This document shows, in pieces, positions 8,959 through 18,581 of a DNA stretch of 64,000 bases. Positions within the stretch are counted from its first letter, which is position 1. The number at the start of each line of letters is the position of its first letter. Both the position numbers and the translations under genes were made by a program. Below the pieces are notes generated by a model, which saw only the letters and a list, made by a program, of their open reading frames with translations, made no database searches and was not told the DNA's origin. Source of the stretch: Aquimarina amphilecti (GTDB lineage Bacteria; Bacteroidota; Bacteroidia; Flavobacteriales; Flavobacteriaceae); assembly GCF_900109375.1 (NCBI RefSeq), contig NZ_FOAB01000007.1, forward strand, positions 124,001 through 188,000, in the 5' to 3' direction.

Positions 8959-10407
8959 TTATAGTTTTTCAAAATATGAATCCAAAAAAACTAGTCGATC
9001 TTCTAACCAAGATTCCATATATCTATAATGATCTAAAATAGAAACTTCTGAAGGCCATACTATTCTTTCTCGTTCATATATTTTATTACTTTTAAAATAA
9101 TCAAGATTCGTTTTTAATCCTCCAAATAAAGAACTATCGCTAAACTCTTTTTTTCTTAAGGATTCCCATCTCTTTTTAAGTCGATTACGATAGTTTTCAG
9201 GATTTAACTTAAGCAATCTATCAAATAACCCGTTACTCAAAATATCGTCTGTCGTAGAAATCCTTTTTCCATCCTGAATGACACCTAAAACTCCGTCTAA
9301 ATCCCAAGGCACATTAAAGTATGGCATATTTTTATCATAACGAGCCACATAAAAATTCTTACCTAGATTATCGGTTGCACGAACAAGGTTGATAAATAAG
9401 AAATAATCAATCGCATTATCCAAATCGAACCTTCTAACTACTTTTTTCTTAAAAACAGAGTCTTTGGATTTAAGAACAAACTTAGTATACCGATACAAAT
9501 TTTTCCATTGCGCTTTGTAGTTGATAAAAGGGTATTCTATTTCATAACCGGCCCAATGTGGGAAGATATTTTTATACTTTGTAACTTTCTTGTAGGAAGG
9601 AGCACCTTTATAACTTGAAGCTTTAAATAATTCACCTCGAACTTTCCTTTTTTTGTATTTTTTTAATTTTAAAAGCTTTCTATCAACCTGCTCCGTCAGC
9701 GCATGAATTCCTATATATCTTGAATTAAAAAAAACTTCAGTATACTTAAGATCTATACCACTCTTAGCTCCAGGTTCTTTATCTAGATAGTGTGGTTGAT
9801 GGATAGATAACCACAATTTATTACAAAAAAATGAACGTAATCGAAGTGGTTCATTATACATGCCATCCAAAATCCAATCATCATCTTCCCTCAAGTTATC
9901 AAATTTAACATCTGTGGAGATTTCTTCTTCTGGATTTTCCCAGAATTCTAAATCGTACGATTTTTTAGGAAATTGTAACGAAATATTGCCTCTATATTCT
10001 ATTCCTGCTGTAGCTTTTATAATACTATCATTATCAGCATAAGTAAATAAAGATTGTACTTTAGGATCATCTTTTACAGATTTATCCGATAGTATCTTTA
10101 TTATTGGTAATGCTGTAAAATATAAAGTGTAATCTTCTCCTTGATAGTTTACATTAAAACCTTTGGCGTATGATATTTTCTTTAACTCTATAGAAAATTC
10201 AAATCCTTTTTCGAAAATAATGTTTAATAAATTTGTGTCAGACCTAGAAGTGTTACTTATTTTATGATTTAATAAAATTATCTTATGCTTTTTATCGATT
10301 CCAAATTCTTCATTTTGAAGATTAACATTCATTATATTTTGAGATTGTAATTCACAAAAACAAAAAAGCGGTATAAATAAAAATAAGATATTTACTTTAA
10401 ACTTCAT
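8959..10407 (-). CDS. CotH-like protein kinase family protein, exported
   Basis: A 482-residue protein with signal peptide (KVNILFLFIPLFCFCELQSQ). It shows the CotH layout: YRGNISLQFPKKSYDLEF near residue 145 (RG-S...KKSY), LRSFFCNKLW, YIGIHALTEQVDRKLL near 250 (G-Y-x-L-EQVD), NLVRATDNLGKNFYVARY near 350 and FNVPWDLDGVLG near 370 (WDLD, metal-binding Asp). CotH proteins of spore formers phosphorylate coat proteins; homologues are widespread in Bacteroidota as secreted proteins with unknown targets. All expected kinase-type Asp and Lys residues appear present, so activity is plausible. It is divergent from pafA, with a 138-bp gap. Confidence 0.78.
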   Translation of the reverse strand: MKFKVNILFLFIPLFCFCELQSQNIMNVNLQNEEFGIDKKHKIILLNHKISNTSRSDTNLLNIIFEKGFEFSIELKKISYAKGFNVNYQGEDYTLYFTALPIIKILSDKSVKDDPKVQSLFTYADNDSIIKATAGIEYRGNISLQFPKKSYDLEFWENPEEEISTDVKFDNLREDDDWILDGMYNEPLRLRSFFCNKLWLSIHQPHYLDKEPGAKSGIDLKYTEVFFNSRYIGIHALTEQVDRKLLKLKKYKKRKVRGELFKASSYKGAPSYKKVTKYKNIFPHWAGYEIEYPFINYKAQWKNLYRYTKFVLKSKDSVFKKKVVRRFDLDNAIDYFLFINLVRATDNLGKNFYVARYDKNMPYFNVPWDLDGVLGVIQDGKRISTTDDILSNGLFDRLLKLNPENYRNRLKKRWESLRKKEFSDSSLFGGLKTNLDYFKSNKIYERERIVWPSEVSILDHYRYMESWLEDRLVFLDSYFEKL

Positions 10408-10545
10408 TTTAATGATTTAACGCTATATAAGGCATAATACAAATATTAAAAGTAACTACTTCAAAATGTAACTCAATCCCTAGAAGTTTTACCTCTATCC
10501 ATAAATCAAGGTTAAATGATCTACTTTTTAATTACCTTGAAATCG

Positions 10546-12204
10546 ATGAAGAAATTTCTGCCTATGCTTTATAAATTAATTCTCGTGTTATTTGCTTCTT
10601 GTACTATTAATGCGCAACAAAAAACAAATAATAAGAAAAAAGAAAAACCTAGACTAATTGTGGGTATCGTGGTAGATCAAATGCGTTATGATTATCTAAC
10701 TCGATTTGACAAACAATTTGGCGACGGAGGTTTTAAAAGGATCATCAATCAAGGTTTTTCTTTTAAAAACCATCATATCGATTATATTCCAACGACTACT
10801 GCTCCCGGACACGCCTCTATTTTTACAGGGACTACTCCTGAAAACCATGGAATCATTGGGAATAGTTGGTTTGACAAAAACAAAAAACAAAAAGTTTATT
10901 GTGTCCAAGACGGGAGTGTTTCGCCTGTTGGAACTAGTAGTTCTGATGGAAGAATGTCGCCCTCTAAATTAATAGTAACTACAATAGCCGACCAAAATCG
11001 TTTGCATACACAGATGCGAGGAAAAACTATAAGTATTGGTATCAAAGATAGGGGCGCTATATTATCTGGAGGTCATACCGCTAACGCAGCTTATTGGTTT
11101 CGAGGGAAAAATCAAGGAAATTGGATTTCATCTTCTTTTTATATGGAAAAATTACCCCAATGGGTAATAACTTTTAATGAGTCAAATATCGTGGACAACT
11201 ATTTTAAAAATTGGAATACTTATTACGATATAGATACATATTTAGAAAGTGGACCAGATGACACCAAATTTGAACGAGGATTTAAAGAAAAAGAAAAGCC
11301 AACATTTCCGTATAATCTTGAACAATTAAAAGCATTTAATGGTAATTATGATATACTTAAGCATACACCCTATGGAAATAGTTTAACTATTGATTTTGCA
11401 ATAGCTGCAATAAAAGCGGAAAAACTAGGAAATGATAATCACACTGATTTTCTAAATATCAGTTTTTCTAGCACTGATTACATCGGTCATAATTTTGGAG
11501 TAAATTCTAAAGAAGTTCAAGATACCTATATAAGATTAGATAAAGATTTAGAAAAATTACTAAATATCTTAGATATCCAAGTTGGGAAAAATAAATATTC
11601 GTTATTCTTAACTTCTGATCACGGAGCAACCCATGTACCACAATTTTTAAATTCTAAAAAAATTCCTGCAAGCTATTTTAAGCAAGCCACAACACATTTA
11701 GCTCTCAAAAATCATATCGTTCAGGTTTATAAAACTGATAGTGTTATAGCAAATATATCTAACGATCAGATCTACATGAACAATCAATTCATAGAAAAAA
11801 ACAATCTAAATTCATTTGAAATTCAAAACAAAATTGCAAGTTACCTCTTACAGGAAAAAGGAATTAATAGAGTATTTACCAGAAGACAACTAGAAATGGA
11901 TAATTTTGAACAAGGAACTCTTGGATCATCTGTAAAAAAAGGATTTAACGCTAAAAGAAGTGGAGATATTTGTTATGTACTTTCTCCGGCTACTATAGCT
12001 TACTCTAAAACGGGATCTAGTCACGGAAGTGGCTACTCCTATGACACACATGTTCCTCTACTGTTTTATGGCCTTGGCATTAATCAAGGTTTTAGTATCA
12101 ACAAATCATCGGTATCTGACATCGCTCCTACTATTTCCGAATTATTAGATATAGCGATGCCCAATGGAACCACAGGGAATATTCTTAAAAAAGTTCTCTA
12201 TTAA
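10546..12204 (+). CDS. pafA: PafA-type alkaline phosphatase
   Basis: A nucleotide pyrophosphatase/alkaline phosphatase superfamily enzyme of the calcium- and zinc-linked PafA group, which takes phosphate from organic monoesters in the periplasm. The ATG at 10546 gives a standard signal peptide (MKKFLPMLYKLILVLFASC); an in-frame ATG at 10516 would add ten residues. Visible active-site elements are VDQMRYDY (first metal-ligand Asp), YIPTTTAPGHASIFTG with the nucleophile Thr, IGIKDRGAIL (the Lys-x-Arg pair of phosphomonoesterases), STDYIGHNFG (Asp/His ligands), LTSDHGA and SSHGSGYSYDTH (last ligands). Length near 550 residues matches the family. It is followed 15 bp later by the BrkB-like gene. 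Confidence 0.9.
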   Translation: MKKFLPMLYKLILVLFASCTINAQQKTNNKKKEKPRLIVGIVVDQMRYDYLTRFDKQFGDGGFKRIINQGFSFKNHHIDYIPTTTAPGHASIFTGTTPENHGIIGNSWFDKNKKQKVYCVQDGSVSPVGTSSSDGRMSPSKLIVTTIADQNRLHTQMRGKTISIGIKDRGAILSGGHTANAAYWFRGKNQGNWISSSFYMEKLPQWVITFNESNIVDNYFKNWNTYYDIDTYLESGPDDTKFERGFKEKEKPTFPYNLEQLKAFNGNYDILKHTPYGNSLTIDFAIAAIKAEKLGNDNHTDFLNISFSSTDYIGHNFGVNSKEVQDTYIRLDKDLEKLLNILDIQVGKNKYSLFLTSDHGATHVPQFLNSKKIPASYFKQATTHLALKNHIVQVYKTDSVIANISNDQIYMNNQFIEKNNLNSFEIQNKIASYLLQEKGINRVFTRRQLEMDNFEQGTLGSSVKKGFNAKRSGDICYVLSPATIAYSKTGSSHGSGYSYDTHVPLLFYGLGINQGFSINKSSVSDIAPTISELLDIAMPNGTTGNILKKVLY

Positions 12205-12219
12205 TTTGGTTATTATCTT

Positions 12220-13113
12220 ATGAAATATAAAGCTATTAATATCAAATCATTTTTAAAAATTCTTATCACTACTTACAAAAATTGGAATGCTAATGAACCA
12301 TTTCAGATGAGTGCGGCGGTTAGTTATTATGCATTGTTTTCTTTCCCTGCGCTTCTTATTATTATAATTCAAAGTACAGGTATATTTTATAAAAAAAATG
12401 AGATTAAAGGCAAGATTATTAGAGAAATATCAGAAGTTTTAGGTAAAGATACAGCTGAAACAATAGAGGTAATGCTAAAAAACGGAATAGACCAAGAACA
12501 ACCTGCGTTAGTAATTCTTATTGGTATAATAACTTTATTATACGGAGCAACAGGTATGTTTATTGCTTTACAAAAATCTCTAAATACCATATGGGGAGTT
12601 AGACCAAAACCAAAAAACGAAATCCTTAAAATGATAAAAGATCGAATTTTTTCTCTAGGTCTCATTCTTATGATTGGTTTTCTTTTATTAACATCATTAG
12701 TATTAACTGCTTTAATTACGGCAACTACAGATTGGATCAGTCTACATTTTCCGGATTTCATGATTTATGTAATACAAACTTTTAATTTTATATTATCATT
12801 AGTATTAATTACTGTATTATTTGCAATGATATTCAAAATTCTACCAGATGTAAAAATGAAATGGAAAGATGTATGGTTAGGTGCATTCATTACAACTATC
12901 TTATTCAGCATAGGTAAGTCTGCGTTAGGTATTTATTTTGGAACTGTGAATCCTGGTTCTACATTTGGAGCTGCTGGATCCGTAATACTGATATTGTTAT
13001 GGGTTTCTTATTCTAGTTTAATTTTATTTTTTGGAGCAGAATTCACTAAAGTATTAGCATCGAAATTTGGTTCAGGAATACACCCTGCTACATATGCCGA
13101 AAAAATTATTTAG
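12220..13113 (+). CDS. YihY/BrkB family inner-membrane protein
   Basis: A 297-residue polytopic membrane protein. It opens with a soluble segment then QMSAAVSYYALFSFPALLII, the typical family start where Ala-rich and Tyr residues enter the first membrane span; five or six spans follow, with LYGATGMFIALQKSLNTIWG and the conserved GSTFGAAGSVILILLWVSYS near the end, then FFGAEFTKV. Function of the family is unsettled; early links to RNase BN and to a serum-resistance factor are not reliable. It is 15 bp after pafA and probably shares its transcript, which ends at the hairpin at 13202-13244. Confidence 0.88.
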   Translation: MKYKAINIKSFLKILITTYKNWNANEPFQMSAAVSYYALFSFPALLIIIIQSTGIFYKKNEIKGKIIREISEVLGKDTAETIEVMLKNGIDQEQPALVILIGIITLLYGATGMFIALQKSLNTIWGVRPKPKNEILKMIKDRIFSLGLILMIGFLLLTSLVLTALITATTDWISLHFPDFMIYVIQTFNFILSLVLITVLFAMIFKILPDVKMKWKDVWLGAFITTILFSIGKSALGIYFGTVNPGSTFGAAGSVILILLWVSYSSLILFFGAEFTKVLASKFGSGIHPATYAEKII

Positions 13114-13201
13114 AGTCTAGATGACTTTTTGAAACCTCTCTTTTAAAAACTAATAATTACGGCTCAAGAGATTATAGTTATGAATCCTGCCGAGGTCACA
13201 A

Positions 13202-13244
13202 AAACTAAAAAAATCATATCCAAAAGATGTGGTTTTTTTAGTTT
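13202..13244 (+). terminator. Hairpin terminator after pafA-brkB
   Basis: Arms 13202-13220 and 13226-13244 pair over 19 bp with two G-U pairs and a five-base loop; the right arm includes seven consecutive T. It lies 88 bp after the BrkB-like stop and before the transport operon. Confidence 0.7.
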
Positions 13245-13337
13245 ATAGAAAAATGAAACAGAACTGTAAATCTCATAATAATTTAATTTTTTGTTAAAAA
13301 AACAGAATTTCGTTTCAGAATTCTTAACCTTGCATTA

Positions 13338-13643
13338 ATGTACCAACGTGTACTCACACATATCATCACTCTCCTATTTGCAGCTGCTTTCCTTATTCCT
13401 AGGGTAGCCAACCTGCATGCACTTAGTCATTTATCAGATGATGATTCTTCTTTTTCATGCGAATTATGTGATATTCTTGCTGATTCTTATCAACTTGATC
13501 TCGCTGATAATACTCAAAATTATGCAGAAAATGAATTGAAAAGCATCCCAAATTCTTCGGTTGTATTTTTAAAATATAACTCTCCACAAGAAAAGATTGC
13601 TTCTCCTTCTTCTGTTTATAATAAACCTCCCCCTTTTATATAA
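13338..13643 (+). CDS. Small His/Cys-rich membrane-anchored protein heading the transport operon
   Basis: A 101-residue protein with one N-terminal hydrophobic stretch (ITLLFAAAFLIPRV) followed directly by LHALSHLSDDDSSFSCELCD, which holds two His, several Asp and a CxxC. The tail ends NKPPPFI. I do not recognise a characterised family, although short proteins of this shape are known beside TonB receptors in flavobacteria. The His/Asp/CxxC cluster suggests metal binding outside the cytoplasm; that is inference. A TAACCTTG box (7 of 8 to TAnnTTTG) sits at 13325-13332, which would put the transcript start almost at the ATG. It is 249 bp before the ABC ATPase gene. Confidence 0.55.
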   Translation: MYQRVLTHIITLLFAAAFLIPRVANLHALSHLSDDDSSFSCELCDILADSYQLDLADNTQNYAENELKSIPNSSVVFLKYNSPQEKIASPSSVYNKPPPFI

Positions 13644-13892
13644 AGGATATATCTCTTTAATTAAAGTCTTTTTATGACACGGATTAGTATTCGTGCGTCG
13701 ATTATTTGTTCCTTATTTGTTTTTCAAACTAACACGCTTTTATAAGCACCTATAAAACAGACAATAACAAATCACACATCTATAATAGAATAAGCTTTAC
13801 ATAAGAAGGTACTTCCTCTACTACTAGATTAATATCAGTTTTTAATTGAGTTTAGAAACACACATCGTCAATATTATTTTTATCACACACAT

Positions 13893-14588
13893 ATGCTTAA
13901 AGCAATAAATCTTACCAAAACATACGGTAAGCACCAGGCACTTAGTCAATTGAATTTATCAGTTGATAAAGGTGAAATATTTTGTTTACTTGGTCAAAAT
14001 GGTGCAGGAAAAACAACAACAATCAATCTATTTTTGGGACTCATAGAATCCACAAGTGGAGAAGCTTTAGTCGATGGAATTACCGTAAAACCAAATAGTA
14101 ATAAAACAACTAAAATGATTGCCTACATCCCAGAGGTCGTTCAACTATACGGCAATCTTTCAGGAGTAGAAAATCTCAACTTTTTTAGCCGGTTAGCTGG
14201 ATTTAAATATACGAATACTGATTTATCAAATTTCCTTTCAAAAGCTGGACTTCAAAAGGAAGCACATCAAAAAAAATTATCTTCTTACTCAAAGGGAATG
14301 CGACAAAAAGTTGGTATTGCCATTGCGCTATCTAAAAATGCCGAGTACATATTTATGGATGAACCTATTTCTGGTTTAGATCCAAAAGCAACCATAGAAT
14401 TTACCAAAATTTGCAAGGAGCTAAGTAGTGAAGGTAAGGCTATTTTTATGGCCACCCACGATATTTTTAACGCAGTAAATGTGGGTACCAAAATTGGTAT
14501 CATGAAAGAAGGAAAACTCGTTCATACATCTAATACAAATGCAATCAATGCAACAGAATTACAAGATTTATACTTAAAAACTATCTAA
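13893..14588 (+). CDS. ABC transporter ATP-binding protein (ABC-2 type)
   Basis: A 231-residue ATPase with all standard parts: Walker A GQNGAGKTT near residue 37, signature YSKGMRQKVG near 133, Walker B YIFMDEPISGLDP near 153 and the switch His in MATHD. It resembles the CcmA/NosF-type ATPases that power ABC-2 permeases. The two permeases at 17130-19924, in the same operon, are its probable partners, with the TonB receptor gene placed between. Direction and substrate of transport are not shown by the sequence. Confidence 0.88.
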   Translation: MLKAINLTKTYGKHQALSQLNLSVDKGEIFCLLGQNGAGKTTTINLFLGLIESTSGEALVDGITVKPNSNKTTKMIAYIPEVVQLYGNLSGVENLNFFSRLAGFKYTNTDLSNFLSKAGLQKEAHQKKLSSYSKGMRQKVGIAIALSKNAEYIFMDEPISGLDPKATIEFTKICKELSSEGKAIFMATHDIFNAVNVGTKIGIMKEGKLVHTSNTNAINATELQDLYLKTI

Positions 14589-14614
14589 ACTTAAAACAAA
14601 TCAATTAACACACA

Positions 14615-17113
14615 ATGAAACTTTTTAAATTATTACCCACCCTTTTATTTCTATTATTTGGTTGTGCCACATTCGCACAAGTAAAAGTAACAGGAACCAT
14701 CGTCGACAGTGAAAACACTCCAATAGTAGGAGCTACAATTTTATTAAGGAATGCTGAAAATAATTTCGGAAAATTAACTGACAAATCTGGACAATTTGAA
14801 ATAGATGCTCCTTCTGGGAACTACAAATTGGAAATAAGATATTTGGGCTTTCAGTCCTTCAAAAATAATATTGAAGTTAGCGAAGGCACACCACTAGATA
14901 TTGGTACCGTTCAATTAAAAGAAGGTACCGAACAACTACAAAGTGTAGAAATATTAGGTCGTGTACGAAAAGATTATAATAGTGACTATTCTTTTTCTGC
15001 AACCAAAATAGCTATAAAAAATAAAGAGTTGCCACAATCGGTAGCTACAGTAACCAAAGAGCTTATCGATGATCGTTTATCATTTCAGTTACCAGATGCT
15101 GTAAAAACAGTTAGTAGTGTATCAGCTACGGGTTTATATAATCATTATAACATTAGAGGTATCACTCAAGCCGATGATGGACAAATGCTTAATGGAATGC
15201 GTACGCGTCAATATTACTTTTTGCAACCTATCACTTCGCATTTAGAACGAGTAGAGGTTATTAAAGGTCCATCTTCTGTAACATTTTCTAGTGCAGATCC
15301 GGGTGGAACTGTAAATATGGTAACTAAAAAACCGTTAACCGAAAAAAGAAGTTCAGTAGGTTTAACTACAGGAAGTTTTGGAACCTTAAGAGCTACAGCA
15401 GATTTTACAGGACCATTAAACGAATCTAAAACTTTATTATATCGCTTTAATGCAGCATTTCAAGAAGCGGATTCTTTTAGAGATGTTGTAAATAACAATG
15501 CCATTTTAATTACTCCTTCTTTAAGTTATGTACCTAATGATAAGACATCTCTTAATGTAGAAATGATTTATAATAACGCTGAAGGTAATTTAGATAGAGG
15601 TCAGCCAATTTTTGGTGCAATTAATGGTGAATTTGATTTAAATAGTACTCCAATTACTAGGAATGTTGGCGCATCCAATGACCACTACAAAACTAAAGAG
15701 CTCATATTTATGGCTAATTTCAGTCAAAAGTTTACTAAAAACTTTGGTTTTAATGCGCAGTTCATGAAACAAACTTGGGATGAAGATTTAGCCGAGCATC
15801 GAGTTGATGGTACTGCAGTTGATATTGACGGTAATGTGATTCCTACACTTGCTAGAATGCGATATGATAAAAGACAACAGTTTTGGGAAACGGATAACTT
15901 TAGTGCCTATTTTAATTATGACATTAAAAAAGGTAACATTACCAATAAATTATTAGTTGGATATGATGCAACCCGATGGGAAAGAAAAATTGGAGCTGGA
16001 TTCCTTCGTGCGAGAAGGTATTTAACAATTGATGGCGGTCAGTCTAATTACGACCCAACTAATCCAGATAATTTTCAACAAATGGTCGTAGATGGTGTAA
16101 CTATGCCAGTGCCTGCGGTTCCTCATTTTAATTTAGAAAACCCTTTTAACGGAGCCAGAAACACAAATAGTTACAATCTTGCTGAATTAACAATTCCCGC
16201 AAATTTAAACACTTCAAACGGTATCTATGTTCAAAACCAATTTAAGATTGGAAAATTATCGGCATTAGTAAACTTAAGATATGAGTGGTTTACAGATATC
16301 TTTGATTATAAAGGTGATGAAGAAGAGTTTAAAACTAGTGCTTTTGTACCGAGGCTTGGGGTAACTTATGAAATTACAGATGATATTAGTGCGTATACAA
16401 CATATTTAGAAGGATTTCAACCGCATACAAATACGGTTTCATTATCTCCAACAGCAGAAGGTTTCTTCTGGTCAGCATCACCAAGTAGATTCGACCCTTT
16501 AGAAAGTAGCTTAATAGAAATAGGTGCTAAAGGAGAATTTTTAAATGGGAAAATATTTGCCAACTTCGCAATTTTTAATGTCACCCAAAAAAACATCTTA
16601 CTTGGAGACACCTATGATTTAGACAACTTAACCACAAGAGGAGAGCAAAGAAGTAGAGGTTTTGAAGCAGATATTTCAGGTTATATATTACCTAATTTAC
16701 AATTAACAGCCTCCTATTCTTATACAGATGCCACAATTGAAGAAGATGCTGTTGCAGAATTTATAGGTGCCCGAATAGGTGGAGCCCCAAAGCATAATGC
16801 AAATTTTTGGGGGAGATACGATTTTAATTCAATCTCTTTCTTAAAAGGAATTGGAATTGGTTTAGGTGCTCAATATGTAGATGAGAGATTTACTTGGTAC
16901 AACCCGACATATGATACTAATAGAGTATTATTACCAGACTACACAATATTTGATGCGGCTATATATTATAAACCAAGTTACATCAATATGCAGTTAACAC
17001 TAAAAGTAAACAACTTATTTAATGACACGTATTGGCTAGGTGGTCTTAATCCTTCTAGACTAGGACCAGGTGCGCCAAGAAATATTTTATTAAATGCAAC
17101 TTATACATTCTAA
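14615..17113 (+). CDS. TonB-dependent siderophore-type receptor with carboxypeptidase-regulatory-like N-domain
   Basis: An 832-residue outer-membrane receptor. After a signal peptide ending CATFAQ comes a carboxypeptidase D regulatory-like domain (VKVTGTIVDSENTPIVGATI, about 22-105), then a plug (LPQSVATVTKELIDDRL near 145; EVIKGPSSVTFSSADPGGTV near 210) and a 22-strand-type barrel ending in LLNATYTF. The plug wording is that of siderophore-type receptors such as FhuE/FpvA relatives. It sits 26 bp after the ABC ATPase gene and 16 bp before the first permease, so uptake across the outer membrane and ABC action at the inner membrane are probably linked. The ligand is unknown; iron chelate or another metal complex fits best. 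Confidence 0.88.
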   Translation: MKLFKLLPTLLFLLFGCATFAQVKVTGTIVDSENTPIVGATILLRNAENNFGKLTDKSGQFEIDAPSGNYKLEIRYLGFQSFKNNIEVSEGTPLDIGTVQLKEGTEQLQSVEILGRVRKDYNSDYSFSATKIAIKNKELPQSVATVTKELIDDRLSFQLPDAVKTVSSVSATGLYNHYNIRGITQADDGQMLNGMRTRQYYFLQPITSHLERVEVIKGPSSVTFSSADPGGTVNMVTKKPLTEKRSSVGLTTGSFGTLRATADFTGPLNESKTLLYRFNAAFQEADSFRDVVNNNAILITPSLSYVPNDKTSLNVEMIYNNAEGNLDRGQPIFGAINGEFDLNSTPITRNVGASNDHYKTKELIFMANFSQKFTKNFGFNAQFMKQTWDEDLAEHRVDGTAVDIDGNVIPTLARMRYDKRQQFWETDNFSAYFNYDIKKGNITNKLLVGYDATRWERKIGAGFLRARRYLTIDGGQSNYDPTNPDNFQQMVVDGVTMPVPAVPHFNLENPFNGARNTNSYNLAELTIPANLNTSNGIYVQNQFKIGKLSALVNLRYEWFTDIFDYKGDEEEFKTSAFVPRLGVTYEITDDISAYTTYLEGFQPHTNTVSLSPTAEGFFWSASPSRFDPLESSLIEIGAKGEFLNGKIFANFAIFNVTQKNILLGDTYDLDNLTTRGEQRSRGFEADISGYILPNLQLTASYSYTDATIEEDAVAEFIGARIGGAPKHNANFWGRYDFNSISFLKGIGIGLGAQYVDERFTWYNPTYDTNRVLLPDYTIFDAAIYYKPSYINMQLTLKVNNLFNDTYWLGGLNPSRLGPGAPRNILLNATYTF

Positions 17114-17129
17114 AACTAAGTAGTAACAA

Positions 17130-18581
17130 ATGAAATGGACTAACGTTAGATTATTCGCATTGAACTTTTGGAACAATACAACAAAACCAAAAACTTTTTA
17201 TCTATTATACTTAGTCTTTATACTACTAACGGCTTATGCGGCTGTTAGTAGTATAAAAAATCATACCACTCAAAATAATATTCGACAAGAACATCAAACC
17301 AAAGCTAGGCAAAGCTGGGAAGCAAATCCTGATAAACATCCACACCGAATGGCTCATTTTGGGACTTTTGCATTTCGAATAAATCCATCTTTAGGAATAT
17401 TTGATCACGGATTAGAAAGTTTTACTGGTAATACCGTTTTTTTAGAAGCACATCGCCAGAATAGTGTCAACTTTTCTGAGGCTACATTTTCTACGGGAAT
17501 GCTAAGATTTGGAGAATTAAGCTTATCGCTATTGCTGCAGTTAGTATTACCTTTAATTCTATTTTTTGTTGGTTTTTCTAGTATTGCAGCAGATAGACAA
17601 AATGGAACCTTAAAAATACTCTTATCCCAAGGCGCCAGTTGGAAAGAGATACTCTTTGGCAAATCAATAGGGCTTTTCGCTATTTCTATGCTTTTTCTTA
17701 TCCCTATTTTTTTGGTCGTAATTATAGCACTTATAATATTCAATGACCAATCAGCAAACAATTTTCAATGGCTGCGCCTATTATTAATAGGCTGGAGTTA
17801 TTTAGCATTTCTATTTATTATATCGTGTTTGACTATTATAATTTCGGCAAGTAGTAAAAGTTCAAAAAATGCACTATTACGATTATTAGGTGTTTGGCTA
17901 TTATTAGTAGTTCTTTTACCAAAAACTACTCAAGCTATTGGTAATTACTGGTTCCCTACTCCTAGTAAATTAGCTTTTCAATCAGGCATTGAAAAAGAAG
18001 TAATTCAAAAAGGAGACAGTCATAATCCTGATGACCCTCACTACAACAACTTAAAAGACTCTGTATTAACGGCTCATAATGTAAGTAAGGTAACTGATTT
18101 GCCTTTTAACTATTCAGGTTTTGTGATGCGAGAAGGAGAAAAAATTACATCTTCTCTATATAGAAAACATCACTCGAAATTGATAAATATCTATAAAAGT
18201 CAAAATGATGTAACTCGATTTTCATCTTTCATCAATCCTTTTACGGCTATTAAACAGTTATCGATGACAATGGCGGGAACAGATTTTTCATCCTATATAG
18301 ATTTTCAGAACCAAGCGGACACATATCGTTATGAATTAGCACAAACCATGAATGAACTGCAAATGGAATACATCAGCCCAAAGAAAGCGAGTGGTTCCGA
18401 AGGAAAAACCCACGTTGTTGGTCAAGAACATTGGGAAGAATTTCAAGATTTTAACCATAAATCGGTCTCATTTTCTAAATCCATCAAAGAAGCATTTCCA
18501 GCATTGATTTCAATATTATTATGGATACTAGGTACTTTTTGGTTATTGCAATTCACCTCTAAAAAAGCAAAAGCAATATGA
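17130..18581 (+). CDS. ABC-2 type permease with DUF3526-like extracytoplasmic domain (first of pair)
   Basis: A 483-residue membrane protein: one N-terminal span (TFYLLYLVFILLTAYAAV), a ~130-residue outside segment, a block of five spans around residues 135-275 (including FVGFSSIAADRQNGTLKILL, a typical ABC-2 permease mark), a second outside domain, and a last span near the C-terminus. This matches DUF3526-type permeases found in pairs in Bacteroidota. It overlaps the next permease by 4 bp (ATGA), showing coupled translation. It probably works with the ATPase at 13893. Confidence 0.8.
   Translation: MKWTNVRLFALNFWNNTTKPKTFYLLYLVFILLTAYAAVSSIKNHTTQNNIRQEHQTKARQSWEANPDKHPHRMAHFGTFAFRINPSLGIFDHGLESFTGNTVFLEAHRQNSVNFSEATFSTGMLRFGELSLSLLLQLVLPLILFFVGFSSIAADRQNGTLKILLSQGASWKEILFGKSIGLFAISMLFLIPIFLVVIIALIIFNDQSANNFQWLRLLLIGWSYLAFLFIISCLTIIISASSKSSKNALLRLLGVWLLLVVLLPKTTQAIGNYWFPTPSKLAFQSGIEKEVIQKGDSHNPDDPHYNNLKDSVLTAHNVSKVTDLPFNYSGFVMREGEKITSSLYRKHHSKLINIYKSQNDVTRFSSFINPFTAIKQLSMTMAGTDFSSYIDFQNQADTYRYELAQTMNELQMEYISPKKASGSEGKTHVVGQEHWEEFQDFNHKSVSFSKSIKEAFPALISILLWILGTFWLLQFTSKKAKAI

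Noticed and set aside
13677..13694. Short hairpin CACGGAT...ATTCGTG after the small His/Cys gene
   Set aside because: Only 7 bp with a G-T pair and no T-run; too weak to call a terminator inside a likely operon.
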